Below, piece after piece: positions 35,557 through 43,560 of a stretch of DNA of 64,000 bases. The DNA lies in the NCBI RefSeq assembly GCF_900186865.1, contig NZ_LT906480.1:1072001-1136000 (forward strand), in the 5' to 3' direction. Numbering within the stretch: the stretch's first letter is position 1; every line of letters starts with the position of its first letter. Both the position numbers and the translations under genes were made by a program. Origin of the DNA: Stenotrophomonas maltophilia. Its GTDB lineage: Bacteria; Pseudomonadota; Gammaproteobacteria; Xanthomonadales; Xanthomonadaceae. Under the pieces are notes generated by a model, which was not told the origin of the DNA, made no database searches, and worked only from the letters and a program-made list of their open reading frames with translations.

Positions 35557-35895
35557 TTAGCGAACCTCGATTCCTTCGATGGTGATGGCCTCGCCGTCCG
35601 GCAGGTGGATCCCGGTCACTGCCAGGATCATCACGCCGGGGGCGGGGAGGGAGACGTCGACGTTCTCGACGTGGAGACGCGGTTCCCATCGCGCCAGCGC
35701 GTCGACGGTGGCCGCGATCAGGTCCATGCGCAGCGAGCGGTTGGTCGGCGCATCGATCAGTTCGAATACGCGTGAACCGTATTCGCGGCGCAGTACGCGG
35801 GAGCCAAGGGGCGTGGTGAGAATGTCACGCACGGACTGGTGGAGATGGGCGAGCCCATCCAGTGATTTGCCGGTGTTGGCGTCGATTCCTCGCAT
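35557..35895 (-). CDS. W: Baseplate assembly protein W (gp25-like)
   Basis: A 112-aa protein, MRGIDANTGKSLDGLAHLHQSVRDILTTPLGSRVLRREYGS (shown in part), with the gp25 signature ILTTPLGSRVLRREYGSRV and LIDAPTN. It belongs to the T4 gp25/P2 gpW family, which starts sheath polymerisation at the baseplate. Confidence 0.95.
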   Translation of the reverse strand: MRGIDANTGKSLDGLAHLHQSVRDILTTPLGSRVLRREYGSRVFELIDAPTNRSLRMDLIAATVDALARWEPRLHVENVDVSLPAPGVMILAVTGIHLPDGEAITIEGIEVR

Positions 35896-35947
35896 GGCCT
35901 CTATCGTCGTGGAGTGCGGGTTTTCAGGGCATTGCAGGCGTGGCCGC

Positions 35948-36538
35948 TCAGGCCTGGGCCGGCGTGGTCGGGGCGGTTGGGCCCTGTGCGGTGTGCTTGT
36001 GTGCCTTCAGGCCGATGGCACCGGCCTTGACCTCGCCCGGTGTGCTGATGTCCTTGCCGGCGCTGATCGCGCCGCTGACATCCAGATCGCCGGTCGCCTT
36101 GATCGAGGGTGTATCGAGCACGATCGATTCGCTGGCGATCACCTGTGCATTCGCGCAGGTGACGATGACCTTGCCGCTGCCGACATGGACGTTGAGCGTG
36201 GTGGTTTCCTGGTCGTACTCGACGCTGCTGCCGTCGGCGAACTCGGTGCGCTGCCGCAGGCGCGAGTCGGCCGGCGGCGGGAAGCGGTCCTGGTACAGGC
36301 TGCCGAGTACCAGCGCCTGGCCGGGGTCGCCATAGGGGCACGCCAGTACGACCTGCTCGCCGGGTTCGGGTGCGCACCAGGTGCGTACGCCCGGTCCCGC
36401 GCCGCGTTCCAGCCAGGGAATCCAGTCGGTGAGCATGCCGTCGGCATCGACGCGAACGCGTCCGTTTGCCTCGTCCAGCTCGCGTACCACACCGATCATC
36501 AGCAGATTGCCGATCAACCGCGCGTGTTCGGCGCTCAT
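35948..36538 (-). CDS. V: Baseplate spike protein V
   Basis: A 196-aa protein that forms the membrane-piercing tip. The N-terminal OB-fold includes VDADGMLTDWIPWLERGAG and EQVVLACPYGDPGQALVLGSL. A beta-helix follows (about 100-165), and the end HKHTAQGP carries an HxH pair like the iron-binding tip of P2 gpV. It starts by ATGA overlap with the preceding gene. Confidence 0.92.
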   Translation of the reverse strand: MSAEHARLIGNLLMIGVVRELDEANGRVRVDADGMLTDWIPWLERGAGPGVRTWCAPEPGEQVVLACPYGDPGQALVLGSLYQDRFPPPADSRLRQRTEFADGSSVEYDQETTTLNVHVGSGKVIVTCANAQVIASESIVLDTPSIKATGDLDVSGAISAGKDISTPGEVKAGAIGLKAHKHTAQGPTAPTTPAQA

Positions 36539-37089
36539 GGTGCGCGCTCCGGCAATGGCTGGTAGCGGGACTCATGGACGCGGCCGATCTCCGGCGCGAA
36601 GCTGTAGCACGCCTGCGGCACCACGCCGCCAGCGTCGTCCCAGGGGTTGTCGCCCAGCGCGACCGGCAGTGACCACTCGACGATCCAGGTGCGCAGGCCC
36701 GGCTGTGCCGCCGCGGGGTCTTCCGGCAATGCTGCAATCACATCGATCGCACCGCTGGCAACGCCGGGGAAGCGGCCGAGCTGGTGCAGCCAGGTCGCCA
36801 GGGCGAGGGCCGCGTTGCGCAGCTGCAGCGCTGTGGTTGCATCGGTCGCCGGCAGCGCAATGCGCGCTTCGAAGCGTAGCGTGGCCTGCAGCAGGCCACT
36901 GCCATCATTGTTGTCCCTGCTGCGGTCACAGCGGGTCATCGCCAGCAGGCAGGCCGGCAGGGGCATCCCCTCAGCGTTGGCGTCGCGATGGAACTCGACG
37001 CTTGCAAACCCCGGAAAGCGTGCGCGGATAGCGGCTTCGATCGCGGCAATCAGCGGATCGAGCGTGGGAGGGAAGGAATCGTTCGCCAT
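36535..37089 (-). CDS. Tail-associated protein of unknown role preceding V
   Basis: A 184-aa protein: MANDSFPPTLDPLIAAIEAAIRARFPGFASVEFHR (shown in part), with ARIALPATDATTALQLRNAALALATWLHQL and TWIVEWSLPVALGD. It has the look of small tail terminator or gp37-like proteins, and the corresponding gene in R2 pyocin (before V) is also uncharacterised. It is coupled to V by ATGA, so a tail-assembly function is likely. It might replace P2 R/S. Confidence 0.6.
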   Translation of the reverse strand: MANDSFPPTLDPLIAAIEAAIRARFPGFASVEFHRDANAEGMPLPACLLAMTRCDRSRDNNDGSGLLQATLRFEARIALPATDATTALQLRNAALALATWLHQLGRFPGVASGAIDVIAALPEDPAAAQPGLRTWIVEWSLPVALGDNPWDDAGGVVPQACYSFAPEIGRVHESRYQPLPERAP

Positions 37090-37206
37090 GTCAGCTCATG
37101 CAGGGAAGGGAAGAAGGGCGTGGCCCGTGCGGCGCGCGCGGTCTGCAGCCAGTGTTGCCATCACCGCAGTGGGGTGGCATTGCAGGCGTGGCCGTATCCG
37201 GCAGGC

Positions 37207-37536
37207 TCAGTGCGTGGGAGTGGCACTGCTGCCGCAGTCGGCGGGTGCTGCCGGCGCGGCGCCATTGATGGTGATGCCGCGCTGGCTGCCGAGGCTGCAC
37301 AGCAGCGCACTCAGCTGGTCGGCCAGCGCGTGGTACTGCTGTGCGACCGCAACGTGATTGCGCAGCAGCGCGTCATCGCTGGCTGCGTGCAGGTCCGGCA
37401 GGCGGGGTGGGGGAAGCAGCTGGGCAGGTGCGATGCTGAGGTCAGCGCGGCAGGGCGTGGCCGGCGTTGGCCTCGCGCCAGATGCGCACGAACTCAGCGT
37501 CAGCGTCGCCGCGATCACGACCAGGAGTCTTGGCAT
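37207..37536 (-). CDS. Rz1-like outer-membrane spanin lipoprotein
   Basis: A 109-aa lipoprotein, MPRLLVVIAATLTLSSC, with lipobox LSSC at Cys17 and a proline-rich stretch (PAQLLPPPRLPDLHAA), both typical of o-spanins. It begins inside the Rz-like gene in a different frame and runs about 235 bp past it, the overlapping spanin arrangement. With Rz it should fuse inner and outer membranes in the last step of lysis. Confidence 0.8.
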   Translation of the reverse strand: MPRLLVVIAATLTLSSCASGARPTPATPCRADLSIAPAQLLPPPRLPDLHAASDDALLRNHVAVAQQYHALADQLSALLCSLGSQRGITINGAAPAAPADCGSSATPTH

Positions 37537-37819
37537 GGGTCTCGATGTCCCGTTGCAGGGTGTTGAACTGTTCGGTGTGCCGGGCCTGGTGGGCCAGGCG
37601 CTGTGATTCGGCCTGCGCGCCTGCGGCGCTGTTGGCGAGGGCCTGCTGGTTCGCGCGCTGGACTGCATCGGTGCGGGCCTCCTGCTGCGCTGCCCGGGTG
37701 GTGGCAACGGCAAGGTCCGCAGTGCGGTCGCGCAGGGTCCATCCCAGCCAGGCGCAGCTCGCGTGGCTACCGGCAAGGACCAGCAGCCCGATGCCCAACC
37801 TCAGTGCCGCGGGCGTCAC
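37442..37819 (-). CDS. Rz-like inner-membrane spanin
   Basis: A 125-aa protein starting at GTG, VTPAALRLGIGLLVLAG, with one N-terminal membrane helix (about 7-28). A long Ala/Gln/Arg-rich coiled coil follows, with RAANQQALANSA-like heptads and QFNTLQRDIETHAKT. The GTGA overlap with the endolysin stop and the embedded Rz1 frame confirm its identity as the i-spanin. Confidence 0.82.
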   Translation of the reverse strand: MTPAALRLGIGLLVLAGSHASCAWLGWTLRDRTADLAVATTRAAQQEARTDAVQRANQQALANSAAGAQAESQRLAHQARHTEQFNTLQRDIETHAKTPGRDRGDADAEFVRIWREANAGHALPR

Positions 37820-38301
37820 TGCAGGGCTCCGCCGGCGGCACGGTACGCCGCGCGCAGTGTTTCCAGCGCGTGCTCCTTCTGGCCGTAGCCGGCGCCCGGC
37901 AGCGATGCCCAGATGCGCCGAGCCGCAGTGACGGCGGCATCGAAGCGGCCCAGCCGGATCAACTCGTAGGCACCGCATTGCTTGAGCAGCGCCACGGCCG
38001 CGCGGTCCTGCGAAACCGGGCCGAAGTCAGGCAGGCCCAGTCGCGCGCGCAGGTCATCCCAGGTGCTGCGCAGGAACTGGTAGCGGCCGGCGGCGCTGGA
38101 TTTGATGCCATAGCGTGGCAACGACACCAGCACGCGGGGATGGTCGCGGTAGTCGGTGAACAGCTGGCCACCGACGATGACGTCGTAGCCGCGGTCACGT
38201 GAGCGCTGGCTGGGTATGTCGGTGCCTTCGGATACCGCCAGCATGTCCAGGAATGCGGCGACGCTGGCGCCACCGAGGGCGCTGGCTGCAGCGGCGGTCA
38301 T
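37816..38301 (-). CDS. Endolysin, lambda R type lytic transglycosylase (GH104)
   Basis: A 161-aa enzyme very similar to lambda R. It has AFLDMLAVSEGTD with the catalytic Glu at about residue 25, GYDVIVGGQLFTDYRDHPR, SSAAGRYQFLRSTWDDL, FGPVSQDRAAV and IWASLPGAGYGQ. It has no signal peptide and needs a holin to reach the wall. It releases the assembled tail particles by lysis of the producer. Confidence 0.93.
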   Translation of the reverse strand: MTAAAASALGGASVAAFLDMLAVSEGTDIPSQRSRDRGYDVIVGGQLFTDYRDHPRVLVSLPRYGIKSSAAGRYQFLRSTWDDLRARLGLPDFGPVSQDRAAVALLKQCGAYELIRLGRFDAAVTAARRIWASLPGAGYGQKEHALETLRAAYRAAGGALQ

Positions 38302-38648
38302 GCGGCGGCCCCCGGCTGCTTGCGCACCAGGTTCAACAGAGCGTCTATCTGTACGCTCTGCTGGGCGATCTGTGCACGCAGGGCGCTGACTTCACCGCGC
38401 AGCTGCCCGATCTCCTCGGCCATTGCCTCGCGCTCGTGCATCAGCCCATCGGCGCGTGTACGTTCGGCCGCGAGCTGTTCCTGAAGGGTGCGCAGGGTGT
38501 TGCTGGTGGCTTCATCGGCGGTGCGGTCGACCTTGGCCGACGACAACCACTGGCGCAGCCACAGCGACACCGCGATCAGCACGCCCGAGGTCCCGCCCAG
38601 GTACTTGGCCCAATCCGGCACGCCGGCCAGCAGGTCGCTCTCGTTCAT
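38298..38648 (-). CDS. Small membrane-anchored coiled-coil protein, holin candidate
   Basis: A 116-aa protein with one predicted membrane helix near the N-terminus (about 14-32, YLGGTSGVLIAVSLWLRQWL) and a long coiled coil afterwards (LQEQLAAERTRADGLMHEREAMAEEIGQLRGEV in part). It lies between the Mor-like gene and the endolysin and shares ATGA overlaps with both. Position and topology suggest the holin. A coiled-coil tail this long is unusual for holins, so a DUF2730-like phage membrane protein is the alternative. Confidence 0.6.
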   Translation of the reverse strand: MNESDLLAGVPDWAKYLGGTSGVLIAVSLWLRQWLSSAKVDRTADEATSNTLRTLQEQLAAERTRADGLMHEREAMAEEIGQLRGEVSALRAQIAQQSVQIDALLNLVRKQPGAAA

Positions 38649-39094
38649 GCGCGTGCGTATCCCTTGAGCAGGGCCGGGTGGACAGCCGGTGGCAACGCGG
38701 TGCGCGCACCGCGCAGGGCGCGCTTGATGGTGGTCTGTGAGACGCCGAACTCACGCGCGACATGGTCGCGTGGCATGCCGCTGGCGACCGCGCGGGCAAT
38801 CTGCTCGCGGCGTTCGTGCGCGCCGGCAGCGAAGCAGGATGCCAGGAACAACAGTTCGCCGCCGAAGTGCGCGACCAGCCGCTGGGCGACGTCGTGGCCA
38901 AGGATGTCGATCAGCCGGTGCTGGTCGGGCAGGGTGGAGGGGACGTAGACGATGACGCGGTGACGGCCGGTGGTGCTGGAGGTGGTCGGCGGCCAGGCAC
39001 GCACCAGCGTGAGGGCTGCGGATTCGCCGATGACCTCGGCCAGGGTCTGGATGCTGTCGGGCAGGGCGTTCATGGAGGATGTCTTCAGTGGCAT
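38645..39094 (-). CDS. Mor-like transcriptional activator
   Basis: A 149-aa protein. The middle DILGHDVAQRLVAHFGGELLFL and the C-terminal helix-turn-helix IARAVASGMPRDHVAREFGVSQTTIKRAL (shown in part) fit the Mor/C family of phage Mu middle and late activators. I choose the ATG at 39094 behind GGAG; MNALPDSIQ at 39073 is the alternative. It heads the lysis and tail operon, lies just downstream of the recurring 20-bp element, and is the best candidate for the activator of the tail genes. Confidence 0.7.
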   Translation of the reverse strand: MPLKTSSMNALPDSIQTLAEVIGESAALTLVRAWPPTTSSTTGRHRVIVYVPSTLPDQHRLIDILGHDVAQRLVAHFGGELLFLASCFAAGAHERREQIARAVASGMPRDHVAREFGVSQTTIKRALRGARTALPPAVHPALLKGYARA

Positions 39095-39122
39095 TGATCT
39101 CCACTGTTGCCATCCCGCATGA

Positions 39123-39147
39123 CTAGGCAACACCTTTCATCTACTTT
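39123..39147 (-). promoter_or_regulatory. Recurring tailocin element, copy 1
   Basis: On the minus strand AAAGTAGATGAAAGGTGTTG, followed by one base and CTAG. It is identical over 20 bp to copy 2 and shows two 10-bp half repeats (AAAGTAGATG, AAAGGTGTTG). A TATAAA lies directly upstream. It precedes the Mor-like gene. Confidence 0.65.
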
Positions 39148-39382
39148 TATATCGGCGCGCTGAAGACGTTCAGTCGTGCGTGAGGAGTGGGGAGGAGCAC
39201 GATACGCCTGCTTGCAGTGGGCCGAATCCGCTTGCTCTGGCCGCTGGTGTTTTCCTGTACATCCGTACTCGTTGTCCTCACCTGGCAGGAACAGAGGCAG
39301 ATCAAGGGGATGGGGCAGGTACAGGGTGAGGACGGCCACCTGCCACACAGCCTCATGCGCCGTGTACTGGCCGGAAACGAAA

Positions 39383-39406
39383 AAGCCCCGGACGATGCCG
39401 GGGCTT
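39383..39406 (-). terminator. Intrinsic terminator inside the tailocin early region
   Basis: A perfect 9-bp stem AAGCCCCGG/CCGGGGCTT with a 6-nt loop and TTTTTCG after it on the minus strand. It ends the transcript of the 127-aa gene 23 bp after its stop, so the Mor-like operon needs its own promoter. Confidence 0.8.
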
Positions 39407-39428
39407 CAGGACTGCAGGGGGCGCTGGA

Positions 39429-39812
39429 TCAAAGATCGAACACCAGGTTGCCGCCGGTCTTGCGGGGGATGTACCCGGCGTCGCGCAGCCAGCGTGCCGC
39501 GTTGACCTGGTCCATGCGCTTGACCGGGAAGCGGTTGGCGAACATCAGGAAGCGCGCCACGGTGATCGACTCGCCCTTGCCCTTCAGGGCCGCAAGGGTT
39601 TCGACGAACCATGGCGCGGGCGGCTGCTGGTTGCCCGGGCGGGCCACGGTACGCGCCTGCTGGGCGCTGCCAGCGCCTGCCCGGGCAGTGGCCAGCGTGC
39701 ACAGCGAGATGAAGATCGCATCCAGGCTCACGGTGTCCTTGCTGCCCTTGGGCTGGGACTTGAACAACTCGATGGCCTTCAGGCGCGTCGACGTGAACTG
39801 TTCGACCTCCAT
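39429..39812 (-). CDS. Tailocin-locus protein of unknown function
   Basis: A 127-aa protein starting MEVEQFTSTRLKAIELFK behind AGAGGAAACGCC. It has two likely helical parts joined by a Gln/Pro/Ala-rich linker. The C-terminus (ITVARFLMFANRFPVKRMDQVNAARWLRDAGYI) looks like a winged-helix or helix-turn-helix fold, so it may bind DNA. I do not recognise the family. A perfect palindrome lies 40 bp upstream. Confidence 0.6.
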   Translation of the reverse strand: MEVEQFTSTRLKAIELFKSQPKGSKDTVSLDAIFISLCTLATARAGAGSAQQARTVARPGNQQPPAPWFVETLAALKGKGESITVARFLMFANRFPVKRMDQVNAARWLRDAGYIPRKTGGNLVFDL

Positions 39813-39851
39813 GGCGTTTCCTCTTTGCGAAATGGGTTGGGGATGCAGGGT

Positions 39852-39867
39852 GACGACAGGTGTCGTC
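39852..39867. promoter_or_regulatory. Palindromic operator candidate
   Basis: GACGACA-GG-TGTCGTC, a perfect 7-bp inverted repeat, lies 40 bp upstream of the 127-aa gene start. A regulator dimer site is likely; which protein binds is unknown. Confidence 0.5.
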
Positions 39868-39964
39868 GGTGATGGGGGATGACCTTACATCATTTTCGCC
39901 GATGATGGGTCGGGGCATGCGCTGGGTTCGGGGGATGGACCGGATGGCGGGCCGGCATTCCGGA

Positions 39965-40603
39965 TCAGATCACACCGCGCGAAAGCAGCTGGTCCAGCGA
40001 TCTGCGGACCAGATCGGCCGGGGTGCTGTCGTTGTCGACTTCGATGTCGACCAGCTCATGCGGTAGCGGCTGCTCGCTGGCATGAGGGTCGCTGCTGCGA
40101 TGGCCTGGGCGATTGACGCGGATCACGACACCACCACGACGGCGGATCGCGCGGGCCTCATTGGCGAAGCGGACGTCGGGTACCAGCCCGCCCTCGGGCA
40201 GGCGTGCGAACAGCGAGCGTACCCACAGCTCGGGATGGACGCGGTCACGCCCCCACTCGGTACCGGCGGTCTGCATCAGGTGGCGCGGGGTGAGTTCGGC
40301 CAGCCAGTCGATGGCGTCCTCCTTGCGGCTGTCCAGTTCGTGCAGGGAGAGCCCGAGGAGGGAGGCGACCAATTGCCGCAGCGGGGCCGCGAAGCTGTCG
40401 TATGGCAGTGACAACGCCGACGCCAGTCCATTGGCGAGTGTGTCCTTGCCCGAGCGCTTGCTGCCGGCGATGCCGATGTAGAGCGGTACGCGCGCACGCG
40501 GCGCCGGCCGCAGGGCGATGCTGCCCAGTGCAGGGCCGGCACGGAACGCGGCCAGTGTGTCGGCAATCATGCGATGACCGCTGTCGGGGGAGGCGGGAAT
40601 CAT
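39965..40603 (-). CDS. Deoxynucleoside monophosphate kinase
   Basis: A 212-aa protein with P-loop GIAGSKRSGKDTLANGLA (about 44-61) and the T4 gp1-like motifs FAAPLRQLVASLLG, TPRHLMQTAGTEWGRD and VPDVRFANEARAI. These kinases raise dNTP supply for phage DNA synthesis, a function of no obvious use to a headless tail. AGGAG precedes the ATG by 10 nt. An internal ATG at residue 12 is possible. Confidence 0.88.
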   Translation of the reverse strand: MIPASPDSGHRMIADTLAAFRAGPALGSIALRPAPRARVPLYIGIAGSKRSGKDTLANGLASALSLPYDSFAAPLRQLVASLLGLSLHELDSRKEDAIDWLAELTPRHLMQTAGTEWGRDRVHPELWVRSLFARLPEGGLVPDVRFANEARAIRRRGGVVIRVNRPGHRSSDPHASEQPLPHELVDIEVDNDSTPADLVRRSLDQLLSRGVI

Positions 40604-40644
40604 GCGGAATCTACTCCTGGAGAAATGCGGCAGGTGCCGGAGGA

Positions 40645-40872
40645 TCAGGAATCGCGACCGACGACGCTGCGGGCGCGGAGGATGCGCTGGGTGATGCGCC
40701 CTCCCCGGGCCGCTGCGGCGATCGGGTCAAAGCACAACATGGCGGTGCGGGTACGCCGGCCGGCAGCAAGGTGGTCGCGGATGGTCCGCTCGGACAGCAC
40801 CGGTACCCGCTGGTGGATCTGCTGCACGGTCAGCTGCTCACCTTCGAAGGCATGCAGTCGGGGACGGGACAT
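40645..40872 (-). CDS. Small helix-turn-helix-like protein
   Basis: A 75-aa basic protein, MSRPRLHAFEGEQLTVQQIHQRVPVLSERTIRDHLAAG (shown in part). The part LTVQQIHQRVPVLSERTIRDHL fits a helix-turn-helix. It starts behind AGGAG and is preceded, 66 bp upstream, by copy 2 of the recurring element. It may be a small regulator of the tailocin or phage genes. Confidence 0.6.
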   Translation of the reverse strand: MSRPRLHAFEGEQLTVQQIHQRVPVLSERTIRDHLAAGRRTRTAMLCFDPIAAAARGGRITQRILRARSVVGRDS

Positions 40873-40932
40873 GGCGGAAGCGCTCCTGGAAGGTGGCGGG
40901 CCGATACCGGCATCTTGCCCCTGTAGAGGCTC

Positions 40933-40957
40933 CTAGTCAACACCTTTCATCTACTTT
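40933..40957 (-). promoter_or_regulatory. Recurring tailocin element, copy 2
   Basis: On the minus strand AAAGTAGATGAAAGGTGTTG and then a base and CTAG, identical to copy 1 across 1.8 kb. It overlaps the end of the DUF7696-like gene and lies 61 bp before the small helix-turn-helix gene. Confidence 0.65.
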
Positions 40958-41210
40958 CAGTATGGTGCGGTTGGGCGGGCGGGCTGGCGATCCACAGCCG
41001 CAATGCCGCCGCTGCCAGACGCTCACGCTCAACCGGGCCGCGTGCGGCCAGGACGCCCTCGAGATACTGTTGGCGGTGCCGGCGCGGACTGACCGCCGTC
41101 CAGCGCCCGTCGGTACCCATGCGCCGGTAGCCGTCCAGTTGCAGCAGGCGACGTGCTTCGCAGTGCTGGCGCCAGTCGTCGCTGCTGCTGTCAACGTCGC
41201 GACGCATCAT
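40947..41210 (-). CDS. DUF7696-like phage protein
   Basis: An 87-aa protein, MMRRDVDSSSDDWRQHCEARRLLQL, then RHRQQYLEGVLAARGPVERERLAAAALRLW. The pattern W..HCEAR..L and R..YL.GV...RG occurs in small phage proteins next to VapE-type primases (DUF7696). It starts 14 bp after the primase stop codon. Function unknown. Confidence 0.55.
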   Translation of the reverse strand: MMRRDVDSSSDDWRQHCEARRLLQLDGYRRMGTDGRWTAVSPRRHRQQYLEGVLAARGPVERERLAAAALRLWIASPPAQPHHTESR

Positions 41211-41223
41211 GGATGCGTGGCAT

Positions 41224-43560
41224 CTAGAACGGGCCTGCCGCATGCTCGGCGAGAGTGCGTCTGCGCTCTGGCATCAGCCAGACCTTGGCGCGTTCCTTGC
41301 CCACCACGCGGGTGCGTACGCCATGGCGTTTGACCACGTAGGCGGCGGCCTCGTTCACCTCGCGACGGTTGGGCCTGTCGATGCCCACCGCGATGACGAT
41401 CTCGGTGGCGCGGTAGTGCGCGCTCCAGTGCTCGGCAGGGAGCGACCAGTCGAAATGACGATCGATCAGTTCGGCGATCGGCGAGATGGGTTCGTGTTCG
41501 CTGTTGGTGGCATTGAGCGCATCCAGTTCCTCGGCACTCAAGTGCCAGGTCTCGCCACTGCAGTACAACGCATGGGCCTCAGCCCAGACCTGCTGCATGT
41601 CGATCCGCGCCGGTTCGCCCAGCGCCACGGCGTGCACGGTCCACCAGCGGGTGTTGCCGGTGGCATCGCGGAGGAAGCGTTCGTCGTTGACACTGGCAAA
41701 CAAGATGGTGCGCCGCGCATAGCGGGATTCGGTGCGCGCGTAGGGGCGACGGATCTCGTCATGGCTGCGCGAGATGAATGATTTCAGTGCCGCGATATCG
41801 GTACGGCGGAAGGTGGCATCGACTTCGCCCAGCTCGACGATCCATCTGGAGATGACCTGCTTGACGCTGTCCCTGTTGGCCGGATCCAGCACCACCCCGT
41901 CGGCGATCAGTTGCAGCTCTACCGGCGCCAGCTGCCGCGCCCAGCGTGTCTTGCCCAGGTTCTGTTTCGAAACGAACGTCAGCACGCCGCGCGCGACCAC
42001 GCCATCGGGCTCAAACGCCGCAGCCACGCCGGAGATCAGCCAGCGTCGCATCAGGACTTCCTTCAGCACGCGGCCGTCGGCCATGTGCGTGGGCTTGGCT
42101 TCCTGCACGGTGTCGAAGAACGCCTGCAGGCGGGACTGACCATCCCACGGCCGTGAGGTGATCCAGCTGGCTACCGGGTTGTAGGGATTGGCTTCGGCCA
42201 CCTGGCACAGGTTGGTCTCGAAGCTGGCGGTGGCCATGCCGGCGCGGTGCATGCAATCCATCACTTCGCCCGCCGCGACCTCCTTGGCGTTGTCCACGGT
42301 CGTCTGCAGCCCAGGAACCAGAATCTCCAGATCCTTGCGGATGACGTTGTAGCGCACGGTCACACCGGTACGACGGCACAGCTCGGCCAGGTTGCGGGCG
42401 GTTGGCAACGGCCGCCCGCGCGCGTTGGTATCGGGAAACGGGGTGAAGGCATCGAATGCGGACAGGTTGCCAGGCACCTGGTAGCGCGCGCTGGCCGATG
42501 ACGGCGCATCGTCCAGTGCCACGTCGTCGCCCCCTGCCGGTGGCATGGGGGGCAACAACTGGGCACGCACGGTGTCCAGCCCCTCGCGCAGATGCAGGTC
42601 GTTGAAGTCGGTAGGGCGGTCATCGTCGCCATGCAGCGTGGCGAACTCGGGCCAGACCACGCGGGCATCGATGTCCGCGGCAGCCTGCGTGGCCAGGGTG
42701 ACGCCAGGGTTGTCCAGCGGCTGCCGCGTCCACTGATCGTTGTCGGCACACAGCACGAATGACGCGTCCGGCATGGCGCCGCGCCAGGCTCGGGCGACCG
42801 CGCCAAGGTTGCCTGCATCCCAGGCCACCACCACGCACCAGCCCGTGGCCTGGTGGATGGATCCGGCGGTGGCATAGCCCTCTGCAATGGCGATCGGTTG
42901 GCCGGTAACCGGCTTGCCGATGACATGGAAGCAGCCCTGCTTGCGGCCACCGGAAAGGAAGTCCTTGTCGCGGCCAAGTGCTGGATCCACGCGGGGAAAG
43001 ATCGCCTGCAACGAGACGATACGGCCCGCGCTGTTCATCACCGGTACCAGCAGGGCGCTGTCGATGTGGCGGAAGACAAGGCCATCGCTGTTGCGCACCG
43101 GCCATGGCGCCACACGCAGGCCATGTGCGTGGATGCCCTTGCGTACGAGATAGGGGTGGTGGGCATCGGCAGGAATGGCACGGTTCCACAGCACGTTGGC
43201 CGCCTTGGCGGCGGCGTCCTCGCGTTCGCGCTGATGCCGTTCGCGCTCGCTGCGGGCCGCCTCGTGGCGTTGCCTGATGGCACGCTGCTCGGCGGCGCTC
43301 AACGCGGTCGGCGATTTCGCGCACCAGGCATGGCGGGTGCCGGTCCGCCAGCTGCCGAACTCGCCGGCCGGCACGTGGTCTCCAAACAACACCGCCCAAC
43401 CATTGCGCGTGCCACGACGGTCGCCTTCCACATGGAAGCGCACCAGCGTGCCATCGGCGTTGAGCGCGTCGCGGCCGCGCGCGTCCGGCACGATGCCGTG
43501 CGCGTGCATGGCCTGCAGGAACGCGGGAACGATGTCCTGCGTGGGATGCGGTGTGTGCAT
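41224..43560 (-). CDS. TOPRIM primase / VapE-family helicase
   Basis: A 778-aa replication protein. It has a DUF7146/TOPRIM part (IAIAEGYATA with Glu227; CADND with the DxD pair 273-275). A VapE-type P-loop ATPase follows, with FVSKQNLGKTRW at about 529-540, WIVELGEVD at 573-581 and the conserved SVNDERFLRDATGNTRWWTV. The residues around the Walker A differ from GxxGxGKT (QNLGKT), but this is common in VapE. It should prime and unwind phage DNA. Its survival in a locus without packaging genes is surprising. Confidence 0.85.
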   Translation of the reverse strand: MHTPHPTQDIVPAFLQAMHAHGIVPDARGRDALNADGTLVRFHVEGDRRGTRNGWAVLFGDHVPAGEFGSWRTGTRHAWCAKSPTALSAAEQRAIRQRHEAARSERERHQREREDAAAKAANVLWNRAIPADAHHPYLVRKGIHAHGLRVAPWPVRNSDGLVFRHIDSALLVPVMNSAGRIVSLQAIFPRVDPALGRDKDFLSGGRKQGCFHVIGKPVTGQPIAIAEGYATAGSIHQATGWCVVVAWDAGNLGAVARAWRGAMPDASFVLCADNDQWTRQPLDNPGVTLATQAAADIDARVVWPEFATLHGDDDRPTDFNDLHLREGLDTVRAQLLPPMPPAGGDDVALDDAPSSASARYQVPGNLSAFDAFTPFPDTNARGRPLPTARNLAELCRRTGVTVRYNVIRKDLEILVPGLQTTVDNAKEVAAGEVMDCMHRAGMATASFETNLCQVAEANPYNPVASWITSRPWDGQSRLQAFFDTVQEAKPTHMADGRVLKEVLMRRWLISGVAAAFEPDGVVARGVLTFVSKQNLGKTRWARQLAPVELQLIADGVVLDPANRDSVKQVISRWIVELGEVDATFRRTDIAALKSFISRSHDEIRRPYARTESRYARRTILFASVNDERFLRDATGNTRWWTVHAVALGEPARIDMQQVWAEAHALYCSGETWHLSAEELDALNATNSEHEPISPIAELIDRHFDWSLPAEHWSAHYRATEIVIAVGIDRPNRREVNEAAAYVVKRHGVRTRVVGKERAKVWLMPERRRTLAEHAAGPF

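Larger units (their letters stand above)
39095..39428. other. Regulatory intergenic region upstream of the Mor-like gene
   Basis: This 334-bp stretch holds, in minus-strand order, the terminator of the 127-aa gene (39383-39406), about 235 bp without a convincing gene, and the recurring element at 39123-39147. Two overlapping minus-strand frames (39147-39356 and 39085-39348) lack recognisable features. Confidence 0.55.

Noticed and set aside
39085..39356. Two overlapping minus-strand frames before the Mor-like gene
   Set aside because: No recognisable domain, and both cross the recurring regulatory element.
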